Positions 53,923-62,894 of a stretch of DNA of 64,000 nucleotides are shown piece by piece. Numbering within the stretch: position 1 is the stretch's first letter; every line of letters begins with the position of its first letter. Location of the stretch: positions 992,001 to 1,056,000 of the forward strand of contig NZ_JAINFL010000001.1 of assembly GCF_022458895.1 (NCBI RefSeq), in the 5' to 3' direction. Source of the DNA: Roseihalotalea indica. Lineage in GTDB: Bacteria > Bacteroidota > Bacteroidia > Cytophagales > Cyclobacteriaceae. A model generated the notes under the pieces. It searched no databases and had not been told where the DNA came from. It saw only the letters and a program-made list of their open reading frames with translations. A program made the position numbers and the translations under genes.

Positions 53923-55260
53923 ATGCACACCGCCAAAATCCTTAACGCCAAAGTTATTAATGAGAATAGCATTCGCGAAGTAGATGTGCTGATAGAAGGG
54001 CCTTTTATTTCTCGGATTGACAGCGATCTTTCTTCAGTACCTACCGATGCCACCTACGATGCCCAAGGCAGTTACTTATTGCCTGGGCTGATAGATGATC
54101 AGGTGCATTTTCGTGAACCCGGTCTGACCCATAAGGCTACTATTTATTCGGAAGCCAAAGCCGCTGTAGCCGGCGGGATAACTTCTTTTATGGAGATGCC
54201 CAATACAGTACCTAACACCCTAACTCAATCGTTACTTCAGGATAAGTATGACTTAGGAGCCCGGCATTCATTAGCCAATTATTCCTTTTATATGGGAGTA
54301 TCCAATGACAATCTGGATGAAGTACTTCGGACTGATACCCAAAAGGTATGCGGCCTAAAAGTATTCATGGGCTCTTCTACCGGAAATATGCTGGTTGATG
54401 ATGAACAAACACTACGTAATGTGTTTGCTCAGTCCCCCATGCTTGTGGCAACCCATTGTGAAGATGAGGCAACAATCCGGGCCAATATGCAGGAGTTTAA
54501 AGAGAAGTATGGTGAGGATTTGCCAATTAGCCTGCACCCTCAGATCCGAAGTGCTGAAGCTTGTTACAAATCTTCTTCGCTGGCAGTATCATTAGCCAAA
54601 GAGTTCGGTACTCGCCTGCACGTGTTACACATTTCCACGGCCAAAGAACTTTCCTTATTTAGCAATGCCAAACCTCTCACCGAAAAGCGCATCACGTCTG
54701 AAGCATGTATCCATCACTTATGGTTCAACGATCAGGATTATGATGAAAAAGGAACATTAATTAAGTGGAACCCCGCCGTAAAAACCGCGCAGGATCAACA
54801 GGCGATACTGGCCGCTGTGCTGGATAATACTATTGACGTTATTGCGACAGACCATGCCCCCCATACACTGGAAGAGAAGCAAAATACCTACTTTAAAGCA
54901 CCTTCAGGCGGCCCATTAGTACAGCATAGTCTGGTTGCCTTGCTGGAATTTTACCATCAGGGAAAAGTATCATTAGAAAAGATTGTAGAAAAGGCGTGCC
55001 ATCATCCGGCTCAGTTATTTGAGGTAGACCGCCGAGGGTTTATCCGTGAAGGTTACTACGCTGATCTGGTGCTGGCTAACCTGAATCGCCCCTGGACTGT
55101 AGGCGCCGATAATATTCTTTATCAATGCGGATGGTCCCCTTTTGAAGGCACTACCTTTCAATCTCGGGTTACTCATACCTTTGTTTCTGGACATTGTGCT
55201 TATGCTGAAAAACATTTTGATGAATCGGTGCGAGGTATGCGTTTAGAGTTTCAACGATAA
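53923..55260 (+). CDS. pyrC: Dihydroorotase
   Basis: A 445-residue class I dihydroorotase of pyrimidine synthesis. The metal-binding D-x-H-x-R is in IDDQVHFREPG; the carboxylated Lys is in CGLKVFMGSSTGNMLVDD; histidines are in VATHCEDEAT, LHVLHIST and IATDHAPHT, with the catalytic Asp in the last. All needed residues are there, so it should be active rather than a PyrC-like structural partner. No other pyr gene is adjacent. Confidence 0.94.
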   Translation: MHTAKILNAKVINENSIREVDVLIEGPFISRIDSDLSSVPTDATYDAQGSYLLPGLIDDQVHFREPGLTHKATIYSEAKAAVAGGITSFMEMPNTVPNTLTQSLLQDKYDLGARHSLANYSFYMGVSNDNLDEVLRTDTQKVCGLKVFMGSSTGNMLVDDEQTLRNVFAQSPMLVATHCEDEATIRANMQEFKEKYGEDLPISLHPQIRSAEACYKSSSLAVSLAKEFGTRLHVLHISTAKELSLFSNAKPLTEKRITSEACIHHLWFNDQDYDEKGTLIKWNPAVKTAQDQQAILAAVLDNTIDVIATDHAPHTLEEKQNTYFKAPSGGPLVQHSLVALLEFYHQGKVSLEKIVEKACHHPAQLFEVDRRGFIREGYYADLVLANLNRPWTVGADNILYQCGWSPFEGTTFQSRVTHTFVSGHCAYAEKHFDESVRGMRLEFQR

Positions 55261-55325
55261 TCCGCTTTGGAGGGGTAACTTGGCAGCATCCTTGCTGTCC
55301 TTCACCTTATATTTGAGAAATCAGA

Positions 55326-56378
55326 TTGGCAAAGATATTTAATATTGTACTAGTAATTGTAACGCTCATTGCCTATGCCAGCCCGTATGTTTCCCCGGCT
55401 GACGCATGGTTAGCAGGCTTCTTGTCTCTCGCCATTCCCGGCTTATTAGTGCTGCATGCATTTTTACTAGCCTATTATATTGTGCAGCGAAAGAAGTGGT
55501 ACATATTCCCATTAATCTCACTGATTTTAGGGTATCAGTATTTGCTCGTCAGTTTTTCGGTAAGCACTCCCGGTACAGTTAATAATGGGGCATTTACAGT
55601 ATTGAGTTATAATGTACGAGTATTTAATACGTATAAACATCTGCAAAACGAAAAAGCCTCTAACAAAACCATGCTTGAGTGGCTTGCCGATCAGGATGCA
55701 GATATTAAATGTGTACAGGAATACTATAATGATGACAGTTCGCCCCGGTTTAATGCCACTAGCCGTTTATCAAAGCAGGGTGAATACCAGGCGTATATTC
55801 AGCCTACTTTGGTGAATCGGATTGGTGCCGAGTTTGGGCTGGCTATTTTTAGCCGGTATCCAATAACAGGAGAGGGGGTTGTAGCCTTAACGGACTCTGC
55901 TCATTTTGCCATGTATGCTGATATTCAGACTGACCAGGGGATGATACGTATTTACAACGTACACCTTCAGTCAATGAGTATTGATGAGAATGATCTGAGC
56001 GACTTTGAAAGAGCGCGTAACAACTATCCTACAATTTTTCACAAACTAAAATCCGGGTTCATTAGCCGAGCTGCTCAGATAGACCACCTGTTATCCCATA
56101 TAGAGGCCAGTCCATATCCGGTAGCCGTGTGTGGAGATTTTAACGATATTCCGTATAGCTATACTTATTTCACATTGCGCCGCCAATTACACAATGCTTT
56201 TGAGCGTGCAGGCAATGGGTGGGGGTTTAGTTATAACGGGAAGCTCTTTTTTCTTAGAATTGATAACCAGTTTTTTAGTGAGGCTTTGCAGGTGCATGAA
56301 TATAAAACCCTGCGCGATGTGACTTACTCTGATCATTTTCCGGTAAAAACCCAGTATACGTTTGCTAAAAAACAGTAG
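55326..56378 (+). CDS. Membrane-anchored endonuclease/exonuclease/phosphatase protein
   Basis: A 350-residue protein with three N-terminal hydrophobic helices (NIVLVIVTLIAYASPYV, WLAGFLSLAIPGLLVLHAFLLAYYIV, YIFPLISLILGYQYLLVSFSV) and an EEP domain (FTVLSYNVRVFNTY, KCVQEYYNDD, RIYNVHLQS, VCGDFNDIPYSYTY, SDHFPVKTQYTF). The start is a TTG: an in-frame stop lies nine bases upstream and no ATG follows until the domain. EEP proteins cut phosphodiesters or phosphoesters; the substrate is not predictable. Confidence 0.88.
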   Translation: MAKIFNIVLVIVTLIAYASPYVSPADAWLAGFLSLAIPGLLVLHAFLLAYYIVQRKKWYIFPLISLILGYQYLLVSFSVSTPGTVNNGAFTVLSYNVRVFNTYKHLQNEKASNKTMLEWLADQDADIKCVQEYYNDDSSPRFNATSRLSKQGEYQAYIQPTLVNRIGAEFGLAIFSRYPITGEGVVALTDSAHFAMYADIQTDQGMIRIYNVHLQSMSIDENDLSDFERARNNYPTIFHKLKSGFISRAAQIDHLLSHIEASPYPVAVCGDFNDIPYSYTYFTLRRQLHNAFERAGNGWGFSYNGKLFFLRIDNQFFSEALQVHEYKTLRDVTYSDHFPVKTQYTFAKKQ

Positions 56379-56383
56379 TACTA

Positions 56384-56414
56384 TTGGTAATGTACTGACA
56401 GATTTATAACTTTG
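56384..56414 (+). promoter_or_regulatory. Promoter for tRNA-His
   Basis: TTG (56384-56386), 20 bases, TAACTTTG (56407-56414), an exact fit to the Bacteroidota consensus. The tRNA starts 16 bases later. The promoter begins a few bases after the stop of the EEP gene. Confidence 0.75.
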
Positions 56415-56429
56415 TGCTCCTTTACAAAT

Positions 56430-56507
56430 GGTGATTGTAGTTCAGTTGGTTAGAACGCCTGATTGTGGTTCAGGAGGTCGCGGGTTCGAGTCCCGTCTTT
56501 CACCCCA
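56430..56507 (+). tRNA. tRNA-His (anticodon GTG)
   Basis: The cloverleaf starts with the extra G(-1) of tRNA-His at 56430. D stem GTTC/GAAC, anticodon stem CCTGA/TCAGG with loop TTGTGGT (GTG at 56465-56467), T loop TTCGAGT. CCA is encoded (56505-56507). In the acceptor stem two U-U mismatches seem to face each other (positions 56435-56436 with 56498-56499). Confidence 0.93.
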
Positions 56508-56513
56508 AGAGAG

Positions 56514-56546
56514 CCGCTTACCGTTATGGGTTAAGCGGTTTTTTTT
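56514..56546 (+). terminator. Terminator after tRNA-His
   Basis: CCGCTTA (56514-56520) pairs with TAAGCGG (56532-56538), followed by eight T (to 56546). It begins seven bases after the CCA end. Confidence 0.9.
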
Positions 56547-56679
56547 GTAACTTTCATCCACGGATTTTTAAGAAAACACGTAGTAAAGAAAGCCCTTCAG
56601 CCTTTTTTAATCTACAACTTTTTGTGAAGCTATTTTCGTTAATCTGAGCGTGATTAAGAATTAATCCCTGTGAGTACGT

Positions 56680-56931
56680 ATGTCGCCATCAGAGTTTACC
56701 ATATTACCTTTACAAGATAAGATTCAGCTGTTGTACCGGGAAGGTACGTTTGTGGTGGCTATCCGCTATTATGGTTATAAAATTAACCTTTACCTTTTGT
56801 GGGGTTTTTATGTAGAAGTTTTCTATAACCACAAGCTGGATAAGATAGATCGGATTGAGCTGCTACCCAATTCTCATACTCGCCTTAAATTTTATTCTGA
56901 TCAAATCTCACTGCCTAATGACTTGCTCTAG
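56680..56931 (+). CDS. Small protein of unknown function
   Basis: An 83-residue protein beginning MSPSEFTILPLQDKIQLLY. It has a mixed strand/helix pattern (GTFVVAIRYYGYKINLYLLW, FYVEVFYNHKLDKIDRIEL) and no signal peptide or clear motif. The compact frame, good start and spacing from the terminator support a real gene. It converges on the NUMOD4/HNH-type gene. I do not recognise the family. Confidence 0.6.
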   Translation: MSPSEFTILPLQDKIQLLYREGTFVVAIRYYGYKINLYLLWGFYVEVFYNHKLDKIDRIELLPNSHTRLKFYSDQISLPNDLL

Positions 56932-56951
56932 GCAGAAGACAGAGCTCTCTT

Positions 56952-57494
56952 TTAAATAGTGACATTACCCCAGTTCTCACCAGAGCGAATACGGTTGAGT
57001 TGAGTGTGCGTAATATTAAACCGCTTGGCAATCATACTCAGGCGAGTTTTATTACTTTTCAATAACCTTTTTATTACCCGCACATCAGATTCGGTGAGCT
57101 TATAACCCGTGGTACGGCTGCGTAAAATAGCCGGGTTGTGGTTATTATGTTCATTCAATTCCTCTTCCGTCATCCACCGCAGGTTATAGCGGCTGTTGTT
57201 TTTCTTATCATAATCCAGATGTACCACGTACTTATGGTTTGGAGATGGATGATCAAGAAAAGCACTGGCTACCAGGCGGTGGATGTAATGAGTTTGAGAA
57301 ACTTTCTTGCCCAGACGAACCATAACAGACAAATAGCCATTAACGTCTGAGCCTTTCATAGTACGCCCGTTAACTTTATCAACGGCGTAACTTCTTACGC
57401 GCCCATAGCTAGAAATTTCGTATTTGGCATGGGGTAAGGGTGTGTCGAATTCAATCTCTTTCCAGATTTCGTTTCTGTATCGATCGATACTCAT
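56952..57494 (-). CDS. NUMOD4/HNH-type protein with C-terminal HTH
   Basis: A 180-residue protein. Residues 1-50 fit a NUMOD4 DNA-binding motif (EIWKEIEFD, YEISSYGRVRSYA). The middle resembles an HNH nuclease (HRLVASAFLDHP, VVHLDYDKKNNSRYNLRWMT), but the usual Asn before His in the second part is Val. The C-terminus is a helix-turn-helix (LTESDVRVIKRLLKSNKTRL, ITHTQLNRIRSGENW). Such genes are often from phages or homing elements, but no intron, intein or phage gene is near, so it may be a domesticated DNA-binding protein. Confidence 0.82.
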   Translation of the reverse strand: MSIDRYRNEIWKEIEFDTPLPHAKYEISSYGRVRSYAVDKVNGRTMKGSDVNGYLSVMVRLGKKVSQTHYIHRLVASAFLDHPSPNHKYVVHLDYDKKNNSRYNLRWMTEEELNEHNNHNPAILRSRTTGYKLTESDVRVIKRLLKSNKTRLSMIAKRFNITHTQLNRIRSGENWGNVTI

Positions 57495-57555
57495 GATGAT
57501 GAAAAATTACATTGGTATTGGCAGAAAAAACTCCTTAAAAAGTGGTTTTGAAATC

Positions 57556-58167
57556 CTAGTTATTGATCATGCTCAGTAACGACTGGTGTATGTGTAATAC
57601 CTGAGGGATCACTAAAACATTTTCATTATTATCTACTGTAAAATCAGCCAAGCGGCGCCGTTCATCGTCGCTTATTTGCTTTTCCATTATTTTGTATACC
57701 TGCTCTTTCGTCCGATGTGTATCACGAGTCAATACCCTGCGTAATCGAGTGTCTCTGGAGGCATCTACATTAATGATACAATCTAACTGTCGATAGGAGC
57801 CTGATTCGTAAAGTAAAGCGGCCTCTTTAAGTGTATAGGGCGCTGAAAGCCGCTGCTGTATCCACTGCGTATAGTCTTGAGCTACCTTTGGGTGTACTAA
57901 CTGATTTAGTAAGGCTAATTTTTTAGGATTACTAAATACTTCTCTAGCTAAAAAAATCCGGTCCAGACACCCATCATCTCCGTAGGCTGATTCGCCAAAT
58001 GCTGATTTGATTTGTGCTATCAGATCAGCATGATTATTTTGTAGCCATTTGGCTCTTTGATCAGCGTAATATACGTCAATTCCTAAAACTTCAAAAATTT
58101 TACATAGAAAAGTCTTACCAGACCCTATACCGCCGGTAATACCAACTTTGAGAGCATCAGGGGGCAT
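57556..58167 (-). CDS. coaE: Dephospho-CoA kinase
   Basis: A 203-residue P-loop kinase, the last step of coenzyme A synthesis. Walker A is GITGGIGSGKTFLC; VYYADQRAKWLQ and the lid region ...RRRLADFTVDNN match CoaE. It overlaps the ybbR-like gene by 11 bases and is the last gene of the nusB-to-coaE cluster. Confidence 0.95.
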   Translation of the reverse strand: MPPDALKVGITGGIGSGKTFLCKIFEVLGIDVYYADQRAKWLQNNHADLIAQIKSAFGESAYGDDGCLDRIFLAREVFSNPKKLALLNQLVHPKVAQDYTQWIQQRLSAPYTLKEAALLYESGSYRQLDCIINVDASRDTRLRRVLTRDTHRTKEQVYKIMEKQISDDERRRLADFTVDNNENVLVIPQVLHIHQSLLSMINN

Positions 58168-59143
58168 TGTTTATGGGGATGTGAGTAGGGCTTAAACTGA
58201 TGTCACTGGCAATAGCCGGAAAGTTTACCAGCTTGGCAGTAACGGTACTGTCTTCCGGATTCAACGTTTCCAGATCAGCCTCTACTCGGAAGTTAAGCTG
58301 ATTAAGCGCCGGCGAAATAAGATCGTCCGGTAACCAGAAAGAAACTGTCACAAAGTCTTGCGCCGGGTAAAGAGAAGAGTCTTCCGGAAAGTTTATGAGA
58401 ACCACAGGAGTTTTCCTTTCTACTCGAGTGTACAGTTCGGCAGAGAGACTAACCATCACCTCATCAGGATAAGCACTTAAACGCTCGTCTACCAGCGGAA
58501 CCGGCAATGTGGTTTGCAATTTTCCCTCTACTTCTTCATCATCTAATTCTATTTGTACAGTATCGGGTGTTTGCTGTATTAGCGAGGAGGGCCCTCGCAC
58601 CTCAATACGCGAGGGGCTGATCGATATGCCTGAAACCAAACGATAGTTTTCTGCTAAGCGAAGCGACTGATTGTCTAGTTCAATCATCACATTTTTAGTC
58701 ATAAGACTATCAATGCTAATACGCAGCGTATCGGTAACTACGTAATCGAGTCGTAGGTTGTCTAGGTTATTGCTCACCTGTTCGGCTAATGATTGCCCCA
58801 GAATGTATTTCGTCTGCGTAGGGGTATCCAGGTTAACTTCTACGGGCGGGGTGTTTAGCCGCAGCGATTTTTTCAATAAGTCCCATCCACCACCGGTTAC
58901 CTGTACAGTGATATCTTCGGGTAACTCACTGAGCAGGTAAGTCGTGCTATCTTCCTGGTAATTGAAGGCTACCGGATAGCGAATACGGGTGGTATAGTTG
59001 GTTTTGTTAAGGGCACTAAAAAACCAGAAGGTCGTCGCGGCGATAATACACAAAATGACAACCTTCAGGTTTCCCTTGCGGGAAGGAAGAAGCCGCCCAA
59101 GGCGGTGAGTTAATTGCTGTAGGTTCTTATCACGTCGGTTCAA
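58157..59143 (-). CDS. YbbR-domain protein
   Basis: A 328-residue membrane-anchored protein with one helix near the N-terminus (VVILCIIAATTFWFFSALN) and repeated YbbR domains in the periplasmic part (TEIRVRG-type strands such as LSELPEDITVQVTGGGWD, ISPSRIEVRGPSSL, LPVPLVDERLSAYPDEVMV). The start is TTG, overlapping the yajC stop (TTGA), with no ATG nearby. YbbR-like proteins are linked to envelope synthesis and, in Firmicutes, to a diadenylate cyclase (CdaA) partner, which is not seen here. Confidence 0.85.
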   Translation of the reverse strand: MNRRDKNLQQLTHRLGRLLPSRKGNLKVVILCIIAATTFWFFSALNKTNYTTRIRYPVAFNYQEDSTTYLLSELPEDITVQVTGGGWDLLKKSLRLNTPPVEVNLDTPTQTKYILGQSLAEQVSNNLDNLRLDYVVTDTLRISIDSLMTKNVMIELDNQSLRLAENYRLVSGISISPSRIEVRGPSSLIQQTPDTVQIELDDEEVEGKLQTTLPVPLVDERLSAYPDEVMVSLSAELYTRVERKTPVVLINFPEDSSLYPAQDFVTVSFWLPDDLISPALNQLNFRVEADLETLNPEDSTVTAKLVNFPAIASDISLSPTHIPINNAP

Positions 59144-59460
59144 CTCTGTTGCTTAACGTACTGCTTGCTGGCTTCTAGTGAGATGGAAGTCTTATCAAAC
59201 TTTATACGGGCGCCTCGGTCTACCTCAAGTGTTACACTTTGCTCATCCATAGCAACCACTCTACCGTGCATACCACCAATAGTGACTACCATATCTCCTT
59301 TCTTAATTCCCCCAATAAAAGTCCGCTGATCTTTCTGCTTTTTTTGCTGAGGGCGGATCATAAAGAAATAAAAAATGATGGCAATCCCTCCTAATAAGAT
59401 AAGATTGCCAATAAGCCCGCTTTGTCCGGAGCTTGCTTGCAATAAAATAAATTGCAACAT
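59140..59460 (-). CDS. yajC: Preprotein translocase subunit YajC
   Basis: A 106-residue single-span membrane protein associated with SecDF. The helix is IGNLILLGGIAIIFYFFMI and the conserved IRPQQKKQKD follows, then GDMVVTIGGMHGRVVAMD. It lies in the conserved Bacteroidota cluster with nusB and coaE. Overlaps the next gene by four bases. Confidence 0.95.
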   Translation of the reverse strand: MLQFILLQASSGQSGLIGNLILLGGIAIIFYFFMIRPQQKKQKDQRTFIGGIKKGDMVVTIGGMHGRVVAMDEQSVTLEVDRGARIKFDKTSISLEASKQYVKQQS

Positions 59461-59484
59461 AGGTTAGTTAGTATTCAATAAGTG

Positions 59485-60045
59485 TTACTTGCGAACAGGT
59501 CCGGAGGTTTCTTCGCCTTTCGGATTCACGTTAGTTTTAATAAACAATCGGGTAACGGAAGGTTCAGTATTAGCCGTTATAGTGATTGTTTTGTTTTGTA
59601 CACCGGGCCGATTCTGGCTGTTAAATTTCACCTGAACCTCACCTGTTTCTCCCGGAGCTACCGGCTCGCGAGAATAGCTGGGGGTGGTGCAACCACATGA
59701 GGCTGAGGTGTTTTGAATAACCAACGGAGCATCTCCGGTGTTGGTAAATGTAAAAACATGCTCTGCTATCTCGCCTTCGGTAATACTACCAAAATCATGG
59801 GTGGTTTCTTTAAACTCGAATTTAGGTGTACCTGAAGTGCTCTCAGATGCGGCTGCCATATTTTCTTCAAAGGCTGCTGTTTGAGTGGTGCCCAATGATG
59901 CCTGAGCATCGCTGCCACCTTCCAGTTCAGAGACTCGGGTCTCGAGCTCATTTACGCGGTCTTCCAAACCGGCGTTAGAATTACAGCCAGACAGCCCCCA
60001 AATGCCAACCAGCGTGATAACTATGCTTAAACCAACTCGTTTCAT
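59485..60045 (-). CDS. DUF1573 lipoprotein
   Basis: A 186-residue lipoprotein (signal VGLSIVITLVGIWGLSGC). A short coiled coil (LEDRVNELETRVSELEGG) is followed by a DUF1573 (HYDIN/ASPM-like) domain with FKETTHDFGSITEGEIAEHV, FTNTGDAPLVIQNTSASCGC and VKFNSQNRPGVQNKTITI. The ATG at 60045 begins the signal; the open frame reaches 14 codons further. The domain is a beta-sandwich of unknown role. Confidence 0.88.
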   Translation of the reverse strand: MKRVGLSIVITLVGIWGLSGCNSNAGLEDRVNELETRVSELEGGSDAQASLGTTQTAAFEENMAAASESTSGTPKFEFKETTHDFGSITEGEIAEHVFTFTNTGDAPLVIQNTSASCGCTTPSYSREPVAPGETGEVQVKFNSQNRPGVQNKTITITANTEPSVTRLFIKTNVNPKGEETSGPVRK

Positions 60046-60090
60046 AAATTTATAGTTAAAAGGTATACAAACACAAAAGGATAACAATGC

Positions 60091-60390
60091 TTATTCTTTT
60101 CGGATTTGACCCAACAGGTTATCAACGTCATCTAACAACTGGCGAGCTTTTTCTTTAGCGTCGTTGATTACTTTCTCGCCATCGGTTTTAGCGGCACTGT
60201 CCGGTAATTGTTCTTTTGAACGTACCAGGTCTCCCAACAGTTCCTCTAATTTAAAACGATACCGTTCTAACCGATATGTCATGCGGTCACGCGTATTATT
60301 CCCCGTGTCCGGAGCATACAGAAATCCAACGGCTACTCCGGTGACCAAACCAGACAATAAAAGTAATAGACTACTTACAGTTCTGCTCAT
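60091..60390 (-). CDS. YtxH-domain protein
   Basis: A 99-residue protein with one membrane segment (SLLLLLSGLVTGVAVGFLYAP) and the YtxH motif GFLYAPDTGNNTRDRM, then a helical charged tail. Such proteins are widespread in the envelope of Bacteroidota and Firmicutes; the function is not known. Confidence 0.85.
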   Translation of the reverse strand: MSRTVSSLLLLLSGLVTGVAVGFLYAPDTGNNTRDRMTYRLERYRFKLEELLGDLVRSKEQLPDSAAKTDGEKVINDAKEKARQLLDDVDNLLGQIRKE

Positions 60391-60468
60391 AAATACTATA
60401 TATTAAAAGTGTTAGCTTCCTCACAAAGGTCGTATTATCTGCGTAATTAGCAAAGATAACCGATTTGT

Positions 60469-61650
60469 TCAACGATTGTCAATCAAACCCCGTCCGCTTT
60501 TTCGAATTAAATTTCGGTCTTGCAGGGTCTGAGCAATTACGTCCAGCAATCCGTTAATAAATTGTTTACTTTTTTGAGTACTATATTGTTTAGATATATC
60601 TACATATTCATTAATAGTTACCTTCACCGGGATACTGGGAAAGTGCAGCATTTCGGCAATTGCCATTTTAAGAATTACCCGGTCCATGCTGGCAATCCGA
60701 TCTACCGCCCAGTTTTCTGATTTTTCAGAAATAATCTGTTCGTATTCATCATCATTACGGAGAGTAATGGTGTACAGTTCCTTGAAAAATGCCTTGTCAT
60801 CTTCCCAATTAGGGGTTAATGAGGCAATCTCAATTCCTTCATCCGGGTGATCCGATAATGATTTTAAGCTTCGATTGACCAGGTTCTTAATTACTTTCTT
60901 ATTCTCTTCCCAGCTAATATCGCCTTCTTCAAAGAAGTTATTGACCATCTCATTTTTAAGAAGATAATCGTTAAACACGTGCCGCACAATTGTAATATCT
61001 TCTTCTAACGTGGTGCCAGGTGCATGCTGATACGTATGGAACGCTTCATCGGGCTTTATCGTATTTTTGTAGAGCTGGCGGATAGATGGGCGTTCATCCT
61101 GCCATGACCAGTTCATCTTTTCAGCCTCCGCTTTAAGAGATTCATTATCGCGAATGGCTTGTATAACCGGATTCAGGTAAAACCGGGTAGAGCCTATTTC
61201 AGCAGGAATCACACTGTCAGGGTTAAGCGAATTAGGTTTTTTCTGCAAGTCGCGGTACGATTCTTCTGCTACGGCTACTAGTAGCAGCAAGGCTAACTTA
61301 TAATGATCACTCATTTTTTCTGCCCGGTCTACCATCTGGTTTTGGAGGAAAGAACGGTCTTTCTGGCTTTGAGCATCATAGCGGCTTAGGGCTTCTTTTG
61401 CCACCCGCTGCGCTTTGTCAGATACTTTTGCCGGCCCCAGGTTGCCTTCCAGCCGGGCTTTTAAAACCTCTTCAGCCATGCGCCGGTCCTGAGATAATTC
61501 TTCAGGATCAGGCAGTTCCATACTATTCAGATCAGGTTCAAATGCTTCGCGCACATAGGAGAAAGCTAACTCGTAATTAGCCTGTTGACAACGATGGTAT
61601 GCATAAATGTGCTGCATAGCTTTGATCCGCAAAAGTCTTCGATTCAGCAT
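60469..61650 (-). CDS. nusB: Transcription antitermination protein NusB, long form
   Basis: A 393-residue protein. The NusB signature is at the end (NWAVDRIASMDRVILKMAIAEML, TINEYVDISKQYSTQKSKQFI), and the first helix RRLLRIKAMQHIYAYH is at the beginning. The middle and N-terminal 250 residues are extra compared with E. coli NusB (139), which is usual for Bacteroidota. NusB binds NusE (S10) and boxA RNA. It is the first gene of the cluster ending with coaE. Confidence 0.92.
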   Translation of the reverse strand: MLNRRLLRIKAMQHIYAYHRCQQANYELAFSYVREAFEPDLNSMELPDPEELSQDRRMAEEVLKARLEGNLGPAKVSDKAQRVAKEALSRYDAQSQKDRSFLQNQMVDRAEKMSDHYKLALLLLVAVAEESYRDLQKKPNSLNPDSVIPAEIGSTRFYLNPVIQAIRDNESLKAEAEKMNWSWQDERPSIRQLYKNTIKPDEAFHTYQHAPGTTLEEDITIVRHVFNDYLLKNEMVNNFFEEGDISWEENKKVIKNLVNRSLKSLSDHPDEGIEIASLTPNWEDDKAFFKELYTITLRNDDEYEQIISEKSENWAVDRIASMDRVILKMAIAEMLHFPSIPVKVTINEYVDISKQYSTQKSKQFINGLLDVIAQTLQDRNLIRKSGRGLIDNR

Positions 61651-61768
61651 ATAAGGACGTTATGAGCCAAGGTAACAGCAGAAAAACAACAAAAGCAGGT
61701 AAAAGATTTACACGATATTGTATTTTTCTTTCATACCCTGAAATGTGAGGTTTGAAGAAGAAGGTGTT

Positions 61769-62869
61769 TTATCGTTTTTGGCGCAGATAAGCGATAGATG
61801 AGATGCGATCTTCAGCCATTTTTTTTGCTACTTTGTGCGGATCATTTTGCTGTTGGGCGGCTTTTTTTAATACATCTAGGCATACATCATAAATTCGTTC
61901 AGCCTTTTGAAATAAATAGTCTCTGGAGAATTCCCCAAAATATTCGGCAGCCACCGCCATAATACCCCCGGCATTCACCAAAAAATCAGGGGCGTATACT
62001 ACGCCTTTCTCTCGCAATAAAGAACCATGCTTCTGTTCATCAGCCAGTTGATTGTTTGCTCCACCGGCAATTACCTGGCAGGAAAGGCGAGAAAGTGTGT
62101 CATCATTCAAAGTGGCTCCCAGAGCGCAAGGGCTATAAATATCGGCAGGGATGTCGTAGATACCTTCAGGGCTTACTACATGGGCACCAAACTCCTGTGA
62201 GATTTTTTGCAGTTTACTTTCTTCTACGTCAGACACAAAAACAAGCGCCTTCTCTTTAGTAAGGTACTCAATCAGCTTGCTGCCTACAGCACCTGCACCC
62301 TGCACAGCAATCTTTTTCCCTTCCAGGCTATCGGTGCCGAATGCTTCCTGAGCGGCGGCTTTCATCCCCATATATACGCCATAAGCCGTAATGAGCGACG
62401 AAGCCCCAGAGCCACCGATGGTTTCGGGTAGCCCAGTCACGTGGCGGGTTTCCATCCGAATGTATTCCAGGTCGCGCAACGTCATATTTACATCGCCTGC
62501 TGTTACGTATTTTCCGCTCAGGCTATCAATAAATTTTCCGAAGCGGCGTAAATATGCTTCATTTTTTAACTGATGCGGGTTTCCGATTAATACCGCTTTT
62601 CCGCCGCCTACATTGAGACCGGAAATGGCTGATTTATAAGTCATGCCACGTGCGAGCCGGAGAGCATCGGTGAGAGCTTCTTCATCGGATGCATAGTGCC
62701 ACATGCGGGTGCCGCCCATGGCTGGTCCTAGTTCGGTAGAGTGGATAGCCACAATAGCTTTGAGCCCAGTCGCGGCATCGTAGCAGTAAACTACCTGCTC
62801 ATGCTCGTAGGGAGTCATTAAATCAAAGAGAGATGGGGCAGCCGATGAACGCGCAGATCCGGATTCCAT
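61769..62869 (-). CDS. Leu/Val/Phe-type amino-acid dehydrogenase
   Basis: A 366-residue NAD-dependent dehydrogenase of the Glu/Leu/Phe/Val family, closest in length and motifs to leucine dehydrogenase. LGPAMGGTRMWHYASDEEAL and MTYKSAISGLNVGGGKAVLI hold the catalytic Lys; the Rossmann motif is IAVQGAGAVGSKLIEYL. It reversibly deaminates branched-chain amino acids. It is transcribed from a good promoter (62895-62925). Confidence 0.92.
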   Translation of the reverse strand: MESGSARSSAAPSLFDLMTPYEHEQVVYCYDAATGLKAIVAIHSTELGPAMGGTRMWHYASDEEALTDALRLARGMTYKSAISGLNVGGGKAVLIGNPHQLKNEAYLRRFGKFIDSLSGKYVTAGDVNMTLRDLEYIRMETRHVTGLPETIGGSGASSLITAYGVYMGMKAAAQEAFGTDSLEGKKIAVQGAGAVGSKLIEYLTKEKALVFVSDVEESKLQKISQEFGAHVVSPEGIYDIPADIYSPCALGATLNDDTLSRLSCQVIAGGANNQLADEQKHGSLLREKGVVYAPDFLVNAGGIMAVAAEYFGEFSRDYLFQKAERIYDVCLDVLKKAAQQQNDPHKVAKKMAEDRISSIAYLRQKR

Positions 62870-62894
62870 AATCGTTTTTAGTCAAAAATCGCTG

